DNA of 64,000 bases, from the NCBI GenBank assembly GCA_963798445.1, contig CAWCTH010000002.1, positions 682,001-746,000 on the forward strand. The letters are read 5' to 3'. Origin of the DNA: DASXAI01 sp963798445. GTDB lineage: Bacteria > Actinomycetota > Acidimicrobiia > Acidimicrobiales > Ilumatobacteraceae. Each line of letters starts with the position of its first letter. The first letter of the stretch is position 1. Below the pieces are notes generated by a model. It made no database searches, was not told the origin of the DNA, and saw nothing but the letters and a program-made list of their open reading frames with translations. Position numbers and translations under genes: made by a program. Shown here piece after piece: positions 9,386 to 17,929 of the stretch.

Positions 9386-10319
9386 GGTACGGCAGCACCG
9401 TGTCGGCGAAGAGGCGTGCCGGTTCACGGATGTCACGCCCGAAGAATTCGACGATGAGCATGGTGCAGCCAAGATCGACATGGCGCCGGATCTGTTCGAT
9501 GATTCGATCAGGGTCTCCTGCGATGGCGAGCTCACCGTGCGGATCACCGAGGTGGCCGCCGAACACGCGAGCAGCGGTGTCGATCTGGGCTTGGGCCGAC
9601 GCCGGGTCGGGTCCTAGGACCACGAGGCACTGCTGGCTGATCCGCAGCGTCGACGGGTCACGATCCGCCTTGGCCGCCTCGGCGCGCAGGACATCGATCT
9701 TGTGGGGCAGGTCGTGCTGGTTGATGGCGGGGTTGTTCCAGATGTCGGCATGGCGCGCCGCGAACGGGATCGTGCGGCGCTCGCCCGCGCCGCCGATGAG
9801 GATCGGGGGACGCCGGGGCGGCCCGGGTAGGCACACCACATGGTCGGCGTGCACGAACCGGCCGTCGAACGACGTCTCGTCGCTCGCGGGGTCCCAGAGC
9901 TGACGCAAGAACCGCACCGTCTCGTCGAGCTGGTCGAAGCGGTCACCGACCGAGTGGAACGGCATGCCGAAATCGGTGTGCTCGCGCGGCATCCACCCGA
10001 GGCCGAACCCGGGTATCACCCGCCCGCCGGCGATCGAGTCGACGGTGGCGATCACCTTGCCCAGATGGGCCGGGTTGCGCATCCCGGCCGGCGTCACCAA
10101 CGTTCCCAGCTCCACACGGTCCGTCCGAGCGGCCAGCGCGGCCAGCAGGGTCCAGGCCTCCAGGATCGGAATCGACGGCGACTGCGGACCGTAGAGGTGA
10201 TCGCACACCCACAAGGAGTCGAACCCCATCGCCTCGAGCTCGCAGGCAGCGTCGACCGATTCGGTCCACGTCCGCTTGATCTGCGGCACGGTCACCCCGA
10301 CATGAACGCCATTGCTCAT
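9375..10319 (-). CDS. LLM-class F420-dependent oxidoreductase
   Basis: Luciferase-like monooxygenase-family protein of 314 residues, with a TIM barrel expected to use coenzyme F420. Visible signatures are GFDSLWVCDHLYGP (first barrel strands), LGTLVTPAGMRNPAHLGKVIATVD, the cofactor-binding GGRVIPGFGLGWMP and the phosphate-binding RPPILIGGAGERRTIPFAARHAD. The length and the C-terminal MLIVEFF are standard. The ATG start lies about 90 bases from the divergent MetE-like gene, so both promoters probably share that spacer. The substrate cannot be deduced. Confidence 0.88.
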   Translation of the reverse strand: MSNGVHVGVTVPQIKRTWTESVDAACELEAMGFDSLWVCDHLYGPQSPSIPILEAWTLLAALAARTDRVELGTLVTPAGMRNPAHLGKVIATVDSIAGGRVIPGFGLGWMPREHTDFGMPFHSVGDRFDQLDETVRFLRQLWDPASDETSFDGRFVHADHVVCLPGPPRRPPILIGGAGERRTIPFAARHADIWNNPAINQHDLPHKIDVLRAEAAKADRDPSTLRISQQCLVVLGPDPASAQAQIDTAARVFGGHLGDPHGELAIAGDPDRIIEQIRRHVDLGCTMLIVEFFGRDIREPARLFADTVLPYLHD

Positions 10320-10408
10320 CGAGCGCTCCTCCCCTATTCGAAGCGAGGCGACACTACAGTCGAGCGAATGGCGGGCAACCAGGCTCCGGCGCCTCGGCGG
10401 CTCGATCG

Positions 10409-11446
10409 GTGACGGGGCCGCTACCGATCCTGCCGACCACGCTCGTCGGCAGCTGGCCCCAGCCGTCGTGGCTGATCGACCGGGCTCGACTCGACTCCCA
10501 CCTGCCGGTGCGAGTCAGTGCCAGCAACCTGTGGCTGGTCGACGAAGCGCACCTGGCTGAAGCCCAGCGCGACGCCGTTGCGTTGGCGGTGCTCGAACAG
10601 GAACGCGTCGGGCTGGACATCATCACCGACGGCGAAGTTCGGCGCGAGAGCTACTCGAACCGCTTCGCCACCTCGCTCGACGGCATCGACGTCGACCGGC
10701 CCGGCCAAGCCGTCGATCGTACCGGGGCCACGGTCCCCGTGCCGAGGGTGGTCGGCCCGATCCGGCGACGCTCCCCGGTCGAAGTGGACGTGGTGGCCCA
10801 GCTGCGGCGGTGTACGGATCGGCCGCTCAAGGTCACGCTCCCCGGTCCGTTCACCATGGGCCAGCAAGCCCAGGACGACTTCTACGGCGACGACGCCGAG
10901 CTGGCGACGGCCTACGCCGCAGCCGTGAACGACGAGGTGCTCGACCTGTTCGCCGCCGGCGTCGACATCGTGCAGCTCGACGAGCCGTACGTCCAGGCCC
11001 GGCCCGAGGCCGCCCGCCGCCACGCCGTCGCCGCCATCGACCGGGCGTTGCAGGGTGCTACGGGCACGACCGTGCTGCACGTCTGCTTCGGCTACGGCCG
11101 TCACGTCGCCGACAAGCCGACCGGGTACGACTTCCTGGCGGAGCTCGACGCCTGTCGCGCCGACGAGATCTCCATCGAGGCGGCTCAGCCGCGCCTAGAT
11201 CTGGGTGTGCTCGACGACCTTCCGACCAAACGGGTGCACGTCGGCGTGCTCGATCTGCGCGACACGACCGTCGAGCCGACGGAGCTGGTGGCCAACCGCA
11301 TCAGGGCCGCGCTCGAGCATCTGCCCTCCGAGCGGCTGGTGATCGCACCTGATTGCGGCTGCAAGTACTTACCGCGCGACGTGGCCTGGGCCAAGACGGC
11401 GGCGATGGTCGCCGCAGCCGAGCAAGTACGCAACGAGCTCCGCTAG
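10409..11446 (+). CDS. MetE C-terminal-like (cobalamin-independent methionine synthase family) protein
   Basis: A 345-residue protein containing only the catalytic UROD/MetE-like barrel. TTLVGSWPQP opens the fold. Zinc ligands are visible as His and Cys in VLHVCFGYG (about residue 223) and Cys in IAPDCGCKYL (about 314), with the substrate strand VDIVQLDEP near 190. Full MetE has about 750 residues with an N-terminal barrel for folate, which is missing here. Such short forms transfer methyl groups from unknown donors, or act as methylcobalamin:homocysteine or epoxyalkane:CoM transferase-like enzymes. The GTG start is inferred from the homology limit. Confidence 0.82.
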   Translation: MTGPLPILPTTLVGSWPQPSWLIDRARLDSHLPVRVSASNLWLVDEAHLAEAQRDAVALAVLEQERVGLDIITDGEVRRESYSNRFATSLDGIDVDRPGQAVDRTGATVPVPRVVGPIRRRSPVEVDVVAQLRRCTDRPLKVTLPGPFTMGQQAQDDFYGDDAELATAYAAAVNDEVLDLFAAGVDIVQLDEPYVQARPEAARRHAVAAIDRALQGATGTTVLHVCFGYGRHVADKPTGYDFLAELDACRADEISIEAAQPRLDLGVLDDLPTKRVHVGVLDLRDTTVEPTELVANRIRAALEHLPSERLVIAPDCGCKYLPRDVAWAKTAAMVAAAEQVRNELR

Positions 11447-11537
11447 GCAGGTGCTGGCCCGATCGGACGCTGTTTGACGGCGGCTGGTTCCACCCACCGT
11501 GCAGAAGGTCAAGCCGACCTCTAGCCTCCCGGTTTCG

Positions 11538-12113
11538 ATGTCGACCGGCCCGGCCCCGCCTCTCGTGCTGGCCTCCTCCTCGCCCCACCGGGCGGCGCTG
11601 CTGGCCCTGCTCGGCGTGGCGTTCCGGGTCGAGGTGCCGTTGGTCGACGAGACGCCGCTCGCTGGGGAACCGGCGCGCGACTACGTGGCCCGGCTGGCCC
11701 GGGAGAAGGCAGCGGCCGTGCTCGCTCCCGGCACCCTCGTCCTCGGCGCCGACACCACCATCGAGCTCGATGGCGCAGTCGTCGGGAAGCCCGCCGATGA
11801 CGACGACGTCCGGGCCACGCTGCGGCGCCTCTCCGGCCGGACCCACCTCGTGCACACCGGCGTGGCGCTGCTCCGCTTCGTCGACGGTGCGGTCGCGGTC
11901 GCCGCCGACGGCGAGACCACCGCGGTGCGGTTCGCGGCGCTCACCGGCGAGGACATCGAGTGGTACCTCGGCACGGGCGAACCCCACGGCAAGGCCGGCT
12001 CCTACGCGCTGCAGGGCGTGGGTAGCGTCTTCGTCGCCGAGGTCGTGGGCAGCACCAGCAACGTGATCGGTCTCCCACTCGAAGCGGTGCGCCGGCTGCT
12101 GGCGGCCCGCTGA
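11538..12113 (+). CDS. maf: Maf family nucleotide pyrophosphatase
   Basis: House-cleaning nucleoside triphosphate pyrophosphatase (dTTP/UTP class), 191 residues. The signature LASSSPHRAALLALLG opens the protein, followed by VPLVDET, the REKAAAV helix, LGADTTIELDG with the catalytic Asp, GKP, and the C-terminal GKAGSYALQGVGS and NVIGLPLEAV. An upstream in-frame ATG at 11499 gives a longer N-terminus with no family match, so the ATG at 11538 was chosen. It hydrolyses non-canonical or excess nucleotides to the monophosphate plus pyrophosphate. It lies between the MetE-like gene and an SDR on the same strand. Confidence 0.9.
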   Translation: MSTGPAPPLVLASSSPHRAALLALLGVAFRVEVPLVDETPLAGEPARDYVARLAREKAAAVLAPGTLVLGADTTIELDGAVVGKPADDDDVRATLRRLSGRTHLVHTGVALLRFVDGAVAVAADGETTAVRFAALTGEDIEWYLGTGEPHGKAGSYALQGVGSVFVAEVVGSTSNVIGLPLEAVRRLLAAR

Positions 12114-12199
12114 AGCCGTGCCGGCACGACCAGCGCGAAGGCCGGAGGCGTGCAACTCCCTATGGTGCAGCGCATCGACCGATCCGAGGAGCCGCCAGC

Positions 12200-12967
12200 A
12201 TGACTGTCCTGGACCGTTTCCGCCTCGACAACAAGGTGGCCATCGTGACCGGCGCGTCGTCGGGCCTGGGCGTCGGCTTCGCGGTGGCGCTCGCCGAGGC
12301 CGGCGCTGACGTCGCCCTCGCCGCCCGGCGCGTCGACCGCCTGGCCACCGTCGCCGCATCGGTCGAGGCCGCTGGCCGGCGAGCCATCGTCCGGGGAACC
12401 GATGTCAGCCGGCCGGAAGACTGCACGGCGCTGGTGGAGGCCACCGTCGAGGCATTCGGCCGCGTGGACGTGCTCGTCAACAACGCCGGGGTGTCGACGA
12501 TGTCGCCCGCCACCCGCGAGGACCCCGCCGAGTTCCGGCGCGTCGTCGACATCAACCTCAACGGTGCCTACTGGATGGCGCAGGCGTGCGGACGAGTCAT
12601 GAAGCCGGGCAGCACGATCATCAACATCGGCAGCGTTCTCGGCTTCACGACCGACAGCGGGCTCCCGCAGGCGGCGTACTGCTCCACCAAGGCGGCCATC
12701 GTCGGGCTGACGCGGGAGTTGGCCCAGCAGTGGGGCGGGCGCAAAGGGATCCGGGTCAACGCCCTCGCTCCCGGCTACTTCCCGTCCGAGATGACCGACC
12801 AGCTCCCGGCCGACTACATCGCCGAGATGATGGAGCGCCGCGTCCCGATGAAGCGCACGGGCCGGATCGAAGAGCTGACGCCGGCGCTCGTGTTCCTCGC
12901 CAGCGACGCCAGCAGCTACGTGAACGGCATCAGTCTGCCCGTCGACGGTGGGTTGCTGGCGGGTTAG
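12200..12967 (+). CDS. Short-chain dehydrogenase/reductase
   Basis: Classical SDR of 255 residues, complete. It has the NAD(P)-binding TGASSGLG (residues 17-24), AARR after strand 2, the NNAG motif near residue 94, the catalytic Tyr and Lys in AYCSTKAA (about 160) and the C-terminal VDGGLLAG. The Arg of AARRVD after strand 2 suggests NADPH. The ATG is preceded by GGAGCC in a short spacer. Family membership is certain; the substrate is unknown. Confidence 0.9.
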   Translation: MTVLDRFRLDNKVAIVTGASSGLGVGFAVALAEAGADVALAARRVDRLATVAASVEAAGRRAIVRGTDVSRPEDCTALVEATVEAFGRVDVLVNNAGVSTMSPATREDPAEFRRVVDINLNGAYWMAQACGRVMKPGSTIINIGSVLGFTTDSGLPQAAYCSTKAAIVGLTRELAQQWGGRKGIRVNALAPGYFPSEMTDQLPADYIAEMMERRVPMKRTGRIEELTPALVFLASDASSYVNGISLPVDGGLLAG

Positions 12968-12979
12968 CGAGGCGGACGG

Positions 12980-13534
12980 CTACGGGGTGCGGCCGATGAA
13001 GGCCAGCAGCTTGGTCTGGACGTCGGCGTCGTCGGGCACGTCGACGCGCGGCCCGTAGTGGCCGCTCTGACGCAGCACCTCGTCCATCGGCAGCATGCCC
13101 TGGAGCATCTCGGCGCACTTGTCCGGATCGAGCGTCTCGTCCTGACCGGTGGCCCGGGCAAGGTCCCAGCGGTGGAGGAACACGTCGCCCGTGTAGATCA
13201 TGTCGATGGCCTGCTGGAGCGGCATGGTGCCGATGTGCGGGAGGTCGTACACGCGCTCGGCGGTGACCGGGTCGTCGAGCAGTGCCTGTACGGCGACGGT
13301 CTGGGTGCGCCATGCGCCCGCGGGGTCGTCGTCGACCGACGGACCGGCGGGCAGTGCGATCCCGGTCGATCCCTGAAGAAACGCCGGAAGCCACTCGACG
13401 AGGTGGCGCACGACGTCGCGGGCGACCCAGCCAGCCGGTGGCGCAGGATTGTCCCACGCCGCCGGCGCGGTGCTCTCGACGGTCGCAGTGAACGCACCGG
13501 CGATGCGCCGGTGCTCCTCGGCCGGGTTGCCCAT
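12980..13534 (-). CDS. TIGR03086-type (mycothiol-dependent/DinB-like) metal-binding protein
   Basis: A 184-residue four-helix DinB-like protein of the maleylpyruvate isomerase N-terminal/TIGR03086 group, typical of actinobacteria. The pattern GWVARDVVRHLVEW carries the first metal His, and GDVFLHRWDLARATG carries the later His and the family signature. The start ATG at 13534 shares one base with the stop of the SRPBCC gene upstream (TGATG), so it is the third gene of the ArsR-SRPBCC-DinB operon. Proteins of this type are proposed to use mycothiol or to act on small electrophiles. Confidence 0.8.
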   Translation of the reverse strand: MGNPAEEHRRIAGAFTATVESTAPAAWDNPAPPAGWVARDVVRHLVEWLPAFLQGSTGIALPAGPSVDDDPAGAWRTQTVAVQALLDDPVTAERVYDLPHIGTMPLQQAIDMIYTGDVFLHRWDLARATGQDETLDPDKCAEMLQGMLPMDEVLRQSGHYGPRVDVPDDADVQTKLLAFIGRTP

Positions 13535-14019
13535 CACAGCTCGCCGATGAGGGCGTCGAGCTTGGCGTAGCCCTGCTCGACGCCGGTCTCCATGCCGGAG
13601 GCCAGCCACTGGTCGCGGCCTTCGAAGCTGTCGACGAGCGATTGGGCGTGGAGCCGGGTCCGACCGTCGCCGAGGTCCTCGAAGTGAAGTGTCTCGAGGG
13701 CGACGTCGTCGGGCTGGCCGTCGAACGTGAAGGTCTGGACGATGCGAGTCTCGCCGACGTCGTGGAAGCAGCCGTGGAAGGCGTACTCCACGCCATCGCG
13801 CTCGGCGACGTAGCGCCACCGGCCGCCGATGGTGGCGTCCCAGTCGATGATCTTGGTGTTCAAGCCATTCGGCCCGACCCAGCGGGCGAACAGCTCGGGA
13901 TCGGTGTGGGCCCGCATCAGTTGTGCCGGAGTGGCGTCGAAGTCACGGGTCATGCGGATGATCGGCAGGGTGGGGTCGGCCTCGATGGAGACCTGGTAGC
14001 GGTGGCTCGTGGCGCTCAT
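13534..14019 (-). CDS. SRPBCC (AHSA1-like) protein
   Basis: A 161-residue START/Bet v1-fold protein of the AHSA1 group, with a hydrophobic ligand cavity. The pattern MTRDFDATPAQLMRAHTDPELFARWVGP is the typical opening. It is followed by GGRWRYVAERDG, FHGCFHDV, and the C-terminal GMETGVEQGYAKLDALI. It overlaps the ArsR gene by four bases (ATGA) and the following DinB-like gene by one. ArsR plus SRPBCC is a very common actinobacterial pair in which the ArsR protein probably controls its own operon. The ligand is unknown. Confidence 0.88.
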   Translation of the reverse strand: MSATSHRYQVSIEADPTLPIIRMTRDFDATPAQLMRAHTDPELFARWVGPNGLNTKIIDWDATIGGRWRYVAERDGVEYAFHGCFHDVGETRIVQTFTFDGQPDDVALETLHFEDLGDGRTRLHAQSLVDSFEGRDQWLASGMETGVEQGYAKLDALIGEL

Positions 14020-14381
14020 GACGCTGCTCCTTGCTGTTGCTGGTTCGTGGGTTGTCGATCGCCCCGCATCTCGGCGAGGACGACGTCGAGGCGCTCGTAG
14101 CGCTCCTGGGCCTGTTGGCGGTACCGCTCGATCCACTTGGTCATCAGGTCGAAGACCTCCGCTTCGAGGTGGCACGGCCGCCGCTGGGCATCCTTGCTCT
14201 GGCTGACCAGGCCGGCGTCGGCGAGCACCCTGATGTGCTTGGACACCGCCTGCACGGAGACGTCGTAGGGATCGGCCAGCTCCCCGACGGTGGCATCACC
14301 CGCGGCGAGACGGGCCACCATGTCGCGCCTCGTCGGATCGGCGAGGGCGGCGAAGACTCGGGACAGCTGGTCGTCGGCCAC
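14016..14381 (-). CDS. ArsR-family transcriptional regulator
   Basis: A winged-helix repressor of 121 residues. FAALADPTRRDMVARLA and TVGELADPYDVSVQAVSKHIRVLADAGLV form the helix-turn-helix of the ArsR family. There are no CXC metal-binding cysteines, so it is a non-metal member. GTG start with AAGGAGG directly upstream. The spacer in front holds two copies of a TCAAC-N5/6-GGTTGA palindrome, the likely binding sites. It is the first gene of a three-gene overlapping operon with the SRPBCC and DinB-like proteins. Confidence 0.9.
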   Translation of the reverse strand: MADDQLSRVFAALADPTRRDMVARLAAGDATVGELADPYDVSVQAVSKHIRVLADAGLVSQSKDAQRRPCHLEAEVFDLMTKWIERYRQQAQERYERLDVVLAEMRGDRQPTNQQQQGAAS

Positions 14382-14396
14382 GGACGACCTCCTTGT

Positions 14397-14412
14397 TCAA
14401 CTGAATGGTTGA
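14397..14412. promoter_or_regulatory. ArsR operator box 1
   Basis: TCAACTGAATGGTTGA, an imperfect inverted repeat with arms TCAAC and GTTGA, just upstream of the arsR-like GTG and its ribosome site. It matches box 2, 46 bases further upstream, at the same arms. Two equal sites upstream of an ArsR gene strongly suggest autoregulation. Confidence 0.65.
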
Positions 14413-14442
14413 GGACAACGTACGCCTCGAGCCTCGGCGTTG

Positions 14443-14458
14443 TCAACCTCTTGGTTGA
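14443..14458. promoter_or_regulatory. ArsR operator box 2
   Basis: TCAACCTCTTGGTTGA, a perfect inverted repeat of 6-base arms with a 4-base centre, sharing its arms with box 1. Between the boxes is a further GACAACG / CGTTGTC inverted pair, so the whole 60-base spacer is symmetrical, as expected for a repressor-covered promoter. Confidence 0.65.
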
Positions 14459-14647
14459 AGAGCGACGGCCGGGCGGCGGGGACTTGCCCGGCGACGCGTC
14501 GGCGCGCAGACTGGACCCGCTGTCGGTCCCGCCAGGGAGGAGCGTCCGTTGGTCGAGCCCGTCGTCACCGTGCCCATCGATGTCGAGCGGCGCCGCGAGG
14601 GCGCGACGCCGCCGCCCCCGATGAACGAGTAGCCGGCGCACCCGACC

Positions 14648-16021
14648 ATGCAGCTCGTCGTGCGTGGAGGCACCGTGACCACCGCAGGGTGGTCGGCGGT
14701 CATGGACGTCGGCGTCGACGGTGAACAGATCGTGCAGCTCGGCGGCCCGATGCGCGGGGACGAGGAGATCGATGCCCGGGGCCGCTACGTGCTGCCCGGC
14801 GGCGTCGATCCCCACGTCCACCTCACGCCGGCGACGAACCATCCGGGCGAGCTCAACTGGGTGGACGACTTCGAATCGGGTACGCGTGCGGCTCTCGCCG
14901 GCGGTGTCACGACCGTCGGCAACATCACGTTCCCGTATCCGGGCACGACCATGGCCGATGCCTTGGAGCGAGACCAGATCGAGGCGAGTCGACTGTCGCT
15001 CGCCGACTTCTTCCTCCATCCGGTCCTGCGCGACCCGACCGACGAGAACCTCGCGCAGATCGACGGCCTCGTCGCCGCCCGCCACTCGAGCATCAAGGTG
15101 TTCCTCTCGTTCCGGCGATTCGACCGAAACGTCGACCGTTACCTCGAGGCCATGCGCCGCTGCGGCGCCGCGGGAGGCATCGCCCTCCTGCATTGCGAGG
15201 ACGCCGCCATCATGGACTGCTGCGCCGCCCTGCTGAGAGCCGAGGGACACACCCATCCGCGCCACTACCCCGCATCGCGCTCGGTGCGATCCGAGTCGGT
15301 CGCCACCGCGCGTGCCGTCGCCTTCGCCGAGGCGACTCGCTGCCCTACCTACGTCGTGCACCTGGCGGCGCAGTCGGCGCTCGACGCCTGCCGGGCCGGT
15401 CGTCAGAGCGGCCTGCCCGTGTACGTCGAGACCCGCCCGCTCTACCTCCACCTGACGGTCGAACGCTTCGAGGAGACCGACGGCGCCAAGTACGCCGGCG
15501 CCCCGCCACTGCGCGCGCCCGCCGACCAGGCGGCGCTGTGGGCAGGGCTGCGCACCGGTGACGTCGACGTCGTCGCCACCGACCACGCGCCGTGGACGCT
15601 GGCCCAGAAGCTCGATCCTGGGCTCGACGCCGTCAGCGTGCGGCCGGGAGTGGCCGAGCTGGAGACGTCGCTGCCCATGCTTTGGTCGGGCGGCGTGCGG
15701 ACCGGCCGGCTGACGCCAGAGCGCTTCGTGGCCGTCACCGCCACCAACCCGGCCCGCCTGTTCGGTCTCAGCCCGCGCAAAGGCACGATCGCAGCCGGAG
15801 CCGACGCCGACATCCTCGTCTGGGACCCGGACGCCACGCGCGTGATAGACGGAGCTTCGATGCACTCCAACGCCGACTACTCCCCCTACGACGGTTGGGA
15901 GGTCACCGGCTGGCCGGAGGTGACGATCAGCCGCGGCGAGATCGTGGCGACGGGGAGCGACGTTTCGGGCGCCCCCGGCCGCGGCCGCCTCGTGCCACGC
16001 GGACCGCATCAGCCGTTGTGA
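14648..16021 (+). CDS. Dihydropyrimidinase/D-hydantoinase-type amidohydrolase
   Basis: Metal-dependent cyclic amidase of 457 residues, opening dihydropyrimidine, hydantoin or related rings. The binuclear centre is complete: HVH at residues 56-58 (DPHVHL), the Lys to be carbamylated in SSIKVFLSF (about 149), His in LLHCED (about 181), His in VVHLAA (about 237) and Asp in VATDHAPW (about 311). N- and C-terminal beta-sandwich parts are present (KGTIAAGADADILVWDP). Arg and Glu-rich substrate loops differ between dihydropyrimidinase, hydantoinase and allantoinase, so the substrate is left open. It starts divergently from the ArsR operon. Confidence 0.88.
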   Translation: MQLVVRGGTVTTAGWSAVMDVGVDGEQIVQLGGPMRGDEEIDARGRYVLPGGVDPHVHLTPATNHPGELNWVDDFESGTRAALAGGVTTVGNITFPYPGTTMADALERDQIEASRLSLADFFLHPVLRDPTDENLAQIDGLVAARHSSIKVFLSFRRFDRNVDRYLEAMRRCGAAGGIALLHCEDAAIMDCCAALLRAEGHTHPRHYPASRSVRSESVATARAVAFAEATRCPTYVVHLAAQSALDACRAGRQSGLPVYVETRPLYLHLTVERFEETDGAKYAGAPPLRAPADQAALWAGLRTGDVDVVATDHAPWTLAQKLDPGLDAVSVRPGVAELETSLPMLWSGGVRTGRLTPERFVAVTATNPARLFGLSPRKGTIAAGADADILVWDPDATRVIDGASMHSNADYSPYDGWEVTGWPEVTISRGEIVATGSDVSGAPGRGRLVPRGPHQPL

Positions 16022-16549
16022 GGCGAGGCGTGACGCCGTCCCGTTTCACTGGCAGGCGCGCGACCGACCTGCTGGCGGCCATCCTTTCCGCTGCACCCCA
16101 GCAACGGACTGGTCCGGTCCAGTCTGAAGGTGGACGCGTTCCCGTTGGGCCGGTGACCGACCACATGGACAGGACGAGCCGGATCATCGCCGCCGCTGAG
16201 AATCCGGCCGACATGCGCCGGAAGCGGGCGGGGGCTGGTGCTGTCACCCCTTGGCGGAAGAAGACGGCACCCGTTGGACTGGGGCAGGCAACTTGCAGCG
16301 CAGGACGACGAACTCCGCGCCGGCGGCAGCAGGGTCGAGACCATCGTTGCGGGTAGCGACGCCCTCACCGCATTGGGCACCAATCTGATGGATCTGTCGA
16401 CGCGCCCGCCCGCCGCTCGCGCCGGTTACGAGCAGGGCAGAGCCCTTGCCGAGCGGCTCACCGAATTCTGCCGCTGACGTCGGGCGTGCTGTCAGCGTGG
16501 TCAGGTCCGGCACGCGCGTGCGTCGCGTCGGGTCGTAGTCTGCTCGCTC
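16022..16549. other. Intergenic stretch without a convincing gene
   Basis: Roughly 530 bases. A + strand ORF (16238-16477) encodes 79 residues with a plausible helical C-terminal half (RAGYEQGRALAERLTEF), but it has no ribosome site and no family match that I recognise. It could be a remnant. Nothing else is visible. Confidence 0.5.
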
Positions 16550-17158
16550 ATGACGCTCGCCGACACCGCCGTCATCACCGCGACCATCCTCGCGGTCGGG
16601 TCGCTGGTCCCGCAGGCCGTGCGGCTGCTGCGCACGCGCGATGTCGTAGGGGTGTCGGTGCTGTGGACCGCCCTCGGCACGATCACGAACCTGGCCTGGT
16701 TCGCCTATGCGCTGGCGCGAGGGCTGTGGGCGGGTGTCCCGGCGACGCTCGGGACCGCCTGCTTCTACGGATTCCTTTTCGTGACGCTCGTACGATTCGG
16801 AGGGCGCGCCGGCGCGGCCGTGCTCGGCGGCGCCGCATGGGCAGTGCTCCTCACTGGTGTCACACTGATCGGCGGGTGGAGCGCCCTGGGTGCCGTGCTC
16901 GGCGTTTCCTATGCCGTCCAGGTGGCGCCAAGCCTGTGGACCGCATGGCGTACCTACGCCCCCACCGGCATCGCGCCAGGCACGTGGGTGCTGTTCTTCG
17001 TGCAGGTGATCCTGTGGGGCTACTACGGGGTGGAGGAGCAGGACTGGGCGATCAAAGGGTTCGCCGTCACCGGGATCGTGTCGTCGTTGCTCATGCTCTT
17101 GCGCTGGACGATGACGAGGTCACGCCCATCCCAGCCCGCCATCGCCACGGCAGTGTGA
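16550..17158 (+). CDS. PQ-loop repeat (SWEET-like) membrane protein
   Basis: A 202-residue integral membrane protein with about six or seven hydrophobic segments. The two hallmark positions of PQ-loop repeats are visible: SLVPQAVRLLRTRDVVGVSVLW near residues 18-40 and VAPSLWTAWRTYAPTGIAPGTWVLFFVQ near 125-155, with Pro-Ser replacing Pro-Gln in the second. The two triple-helix bundles joined by a linker helix resemble SWEET and PQ-loop transporters. It probably moves a small solute such as a sugar. ATG start; no operon partner. Confidence 0.75.
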   Translation: MTLADTAVITATILAVGSLVPQAVRLLRTRDVVGVSVLWTALGTITNLAWFAYALARGLWAGVPATLGTACFYGFLFVTLVRFGGRAGAAVLGGAAWAVLLTGVTLIGGWSALGAVLGVSYAVQVAPSLWTAWRTYAPTGIAPGTWVLFFVQVILWGYYGVEEQDWAIKGFAVTGIVSSLLMLLRWTMTRSRPSQPAIATAV

Positions 17159-17209
17159 ACCGGCCGCTCCGCCGTGCCGGCCGGGGAGCGTCGTCCAATC
17201 GTGGGGTCG

Positions 17210-17800
17210 TCACCGTCGCACGCGGTAGCGGAGGTGAAGCGCCCGCGTGCCTTGCACCACGAGCGGGTCCTCGAGCAAGACGTGGCCGCCGATGAGCTCG
17301 CCGAAGTACCGGATGCCGGCGCCGAACAGCACCGGCACCTGGCTGATGCAGAGTTCGTCGACGAGGCCGAGGGCGAGCGCCTGCTGGATGATGTCAGCGC
17401 TGGCGATCGTGACGAACTTGTCACCGGCGAGCTGCTTCGCCGTGGCGATCGCCTCCTCGACGCTGCCGGTGAACGTCGTCCGCGGGAACCGCGTTGCCGC
17501 GTTGTCGGGCGGCGGACGGTGGGTCACGACGACGACTGGCGCGCCGGCGGGGTGGTTGTCGCCCCAGCCGTCGGTCAGGTCGAACAGCCGCCGGCCGGCG
17601 ATCAGCGCGCCGCAACCAGAGGTGAGATCGCGCAGCATCGGGGCGCTGGCGGCGTCGACCGAGAAGCTCATGGCCGCCTGTGCGCTCGGCACCACGACGT
17701 CGCCGTTCCAGTACCAGTCGAACAACTCCGCTGGGTTGTCGTCGGGCTGGGCGACGAACCCGTCCAGCGACATGCACATGTGAGTCAGCACCTTGGCCAT
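17210..17800 (-). CDS. Dihydrofolate reductase-like (RibD C-terminal) protein
   Basis: A 196-residue NADPH-dependent reductase of the RibD C-terminal/DHFR-like family. The opening KVLTHMCMSLDGFVA and the cofactor-binding CGALIAGRRLFDLTDGWG with VVVVTHR are typical. The C-terminal VDELCISQVPVLFGAG completes the fold. The ATG at 17800 matches the family start; the open frame extends another 27 codons without homology. It is one of three such paralogues in this window (also at 22.3 and 23.5 kb). The physiological substrate of these proteins is generally unknown. Confidence 0.88.
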   Translation of the reverse strand: MAKVLTHMCMSLDGFVAQPDDNPAELFDWYWNGDVVVPSAQAAMSFSVDAASAPMLRDLTSGCGALIAGRRLFDLTDGWGDNHPAGAPVVVVTHRPPPDNAATRFPRTTFTGSVEEAIATAKQLAGDKFVTIASADIIQQALALGLVDELCISQVPVLFGAGIRYFGELIGGHVLLEDPLVVQGTRALHLRYRVRR

Positions 17801-17929
17801 GTCCGTATGACTCGCCTGGCGCCACCGATTCATCGGTCGACCGCGGCCGTCGCCGGGACCTGCGGACGCCCGTGCGATCACGGGGTCGAGAAGCCCCGCC
17901 GCTCAGCACGAGCGATCGCCTCGTCCGGC

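Noticed and set aside
16238..16477. 79-codon ORF between hydantoinase and PQ-loop genes
   Set aside because: No ribosome site, no family features; left as unassigned.
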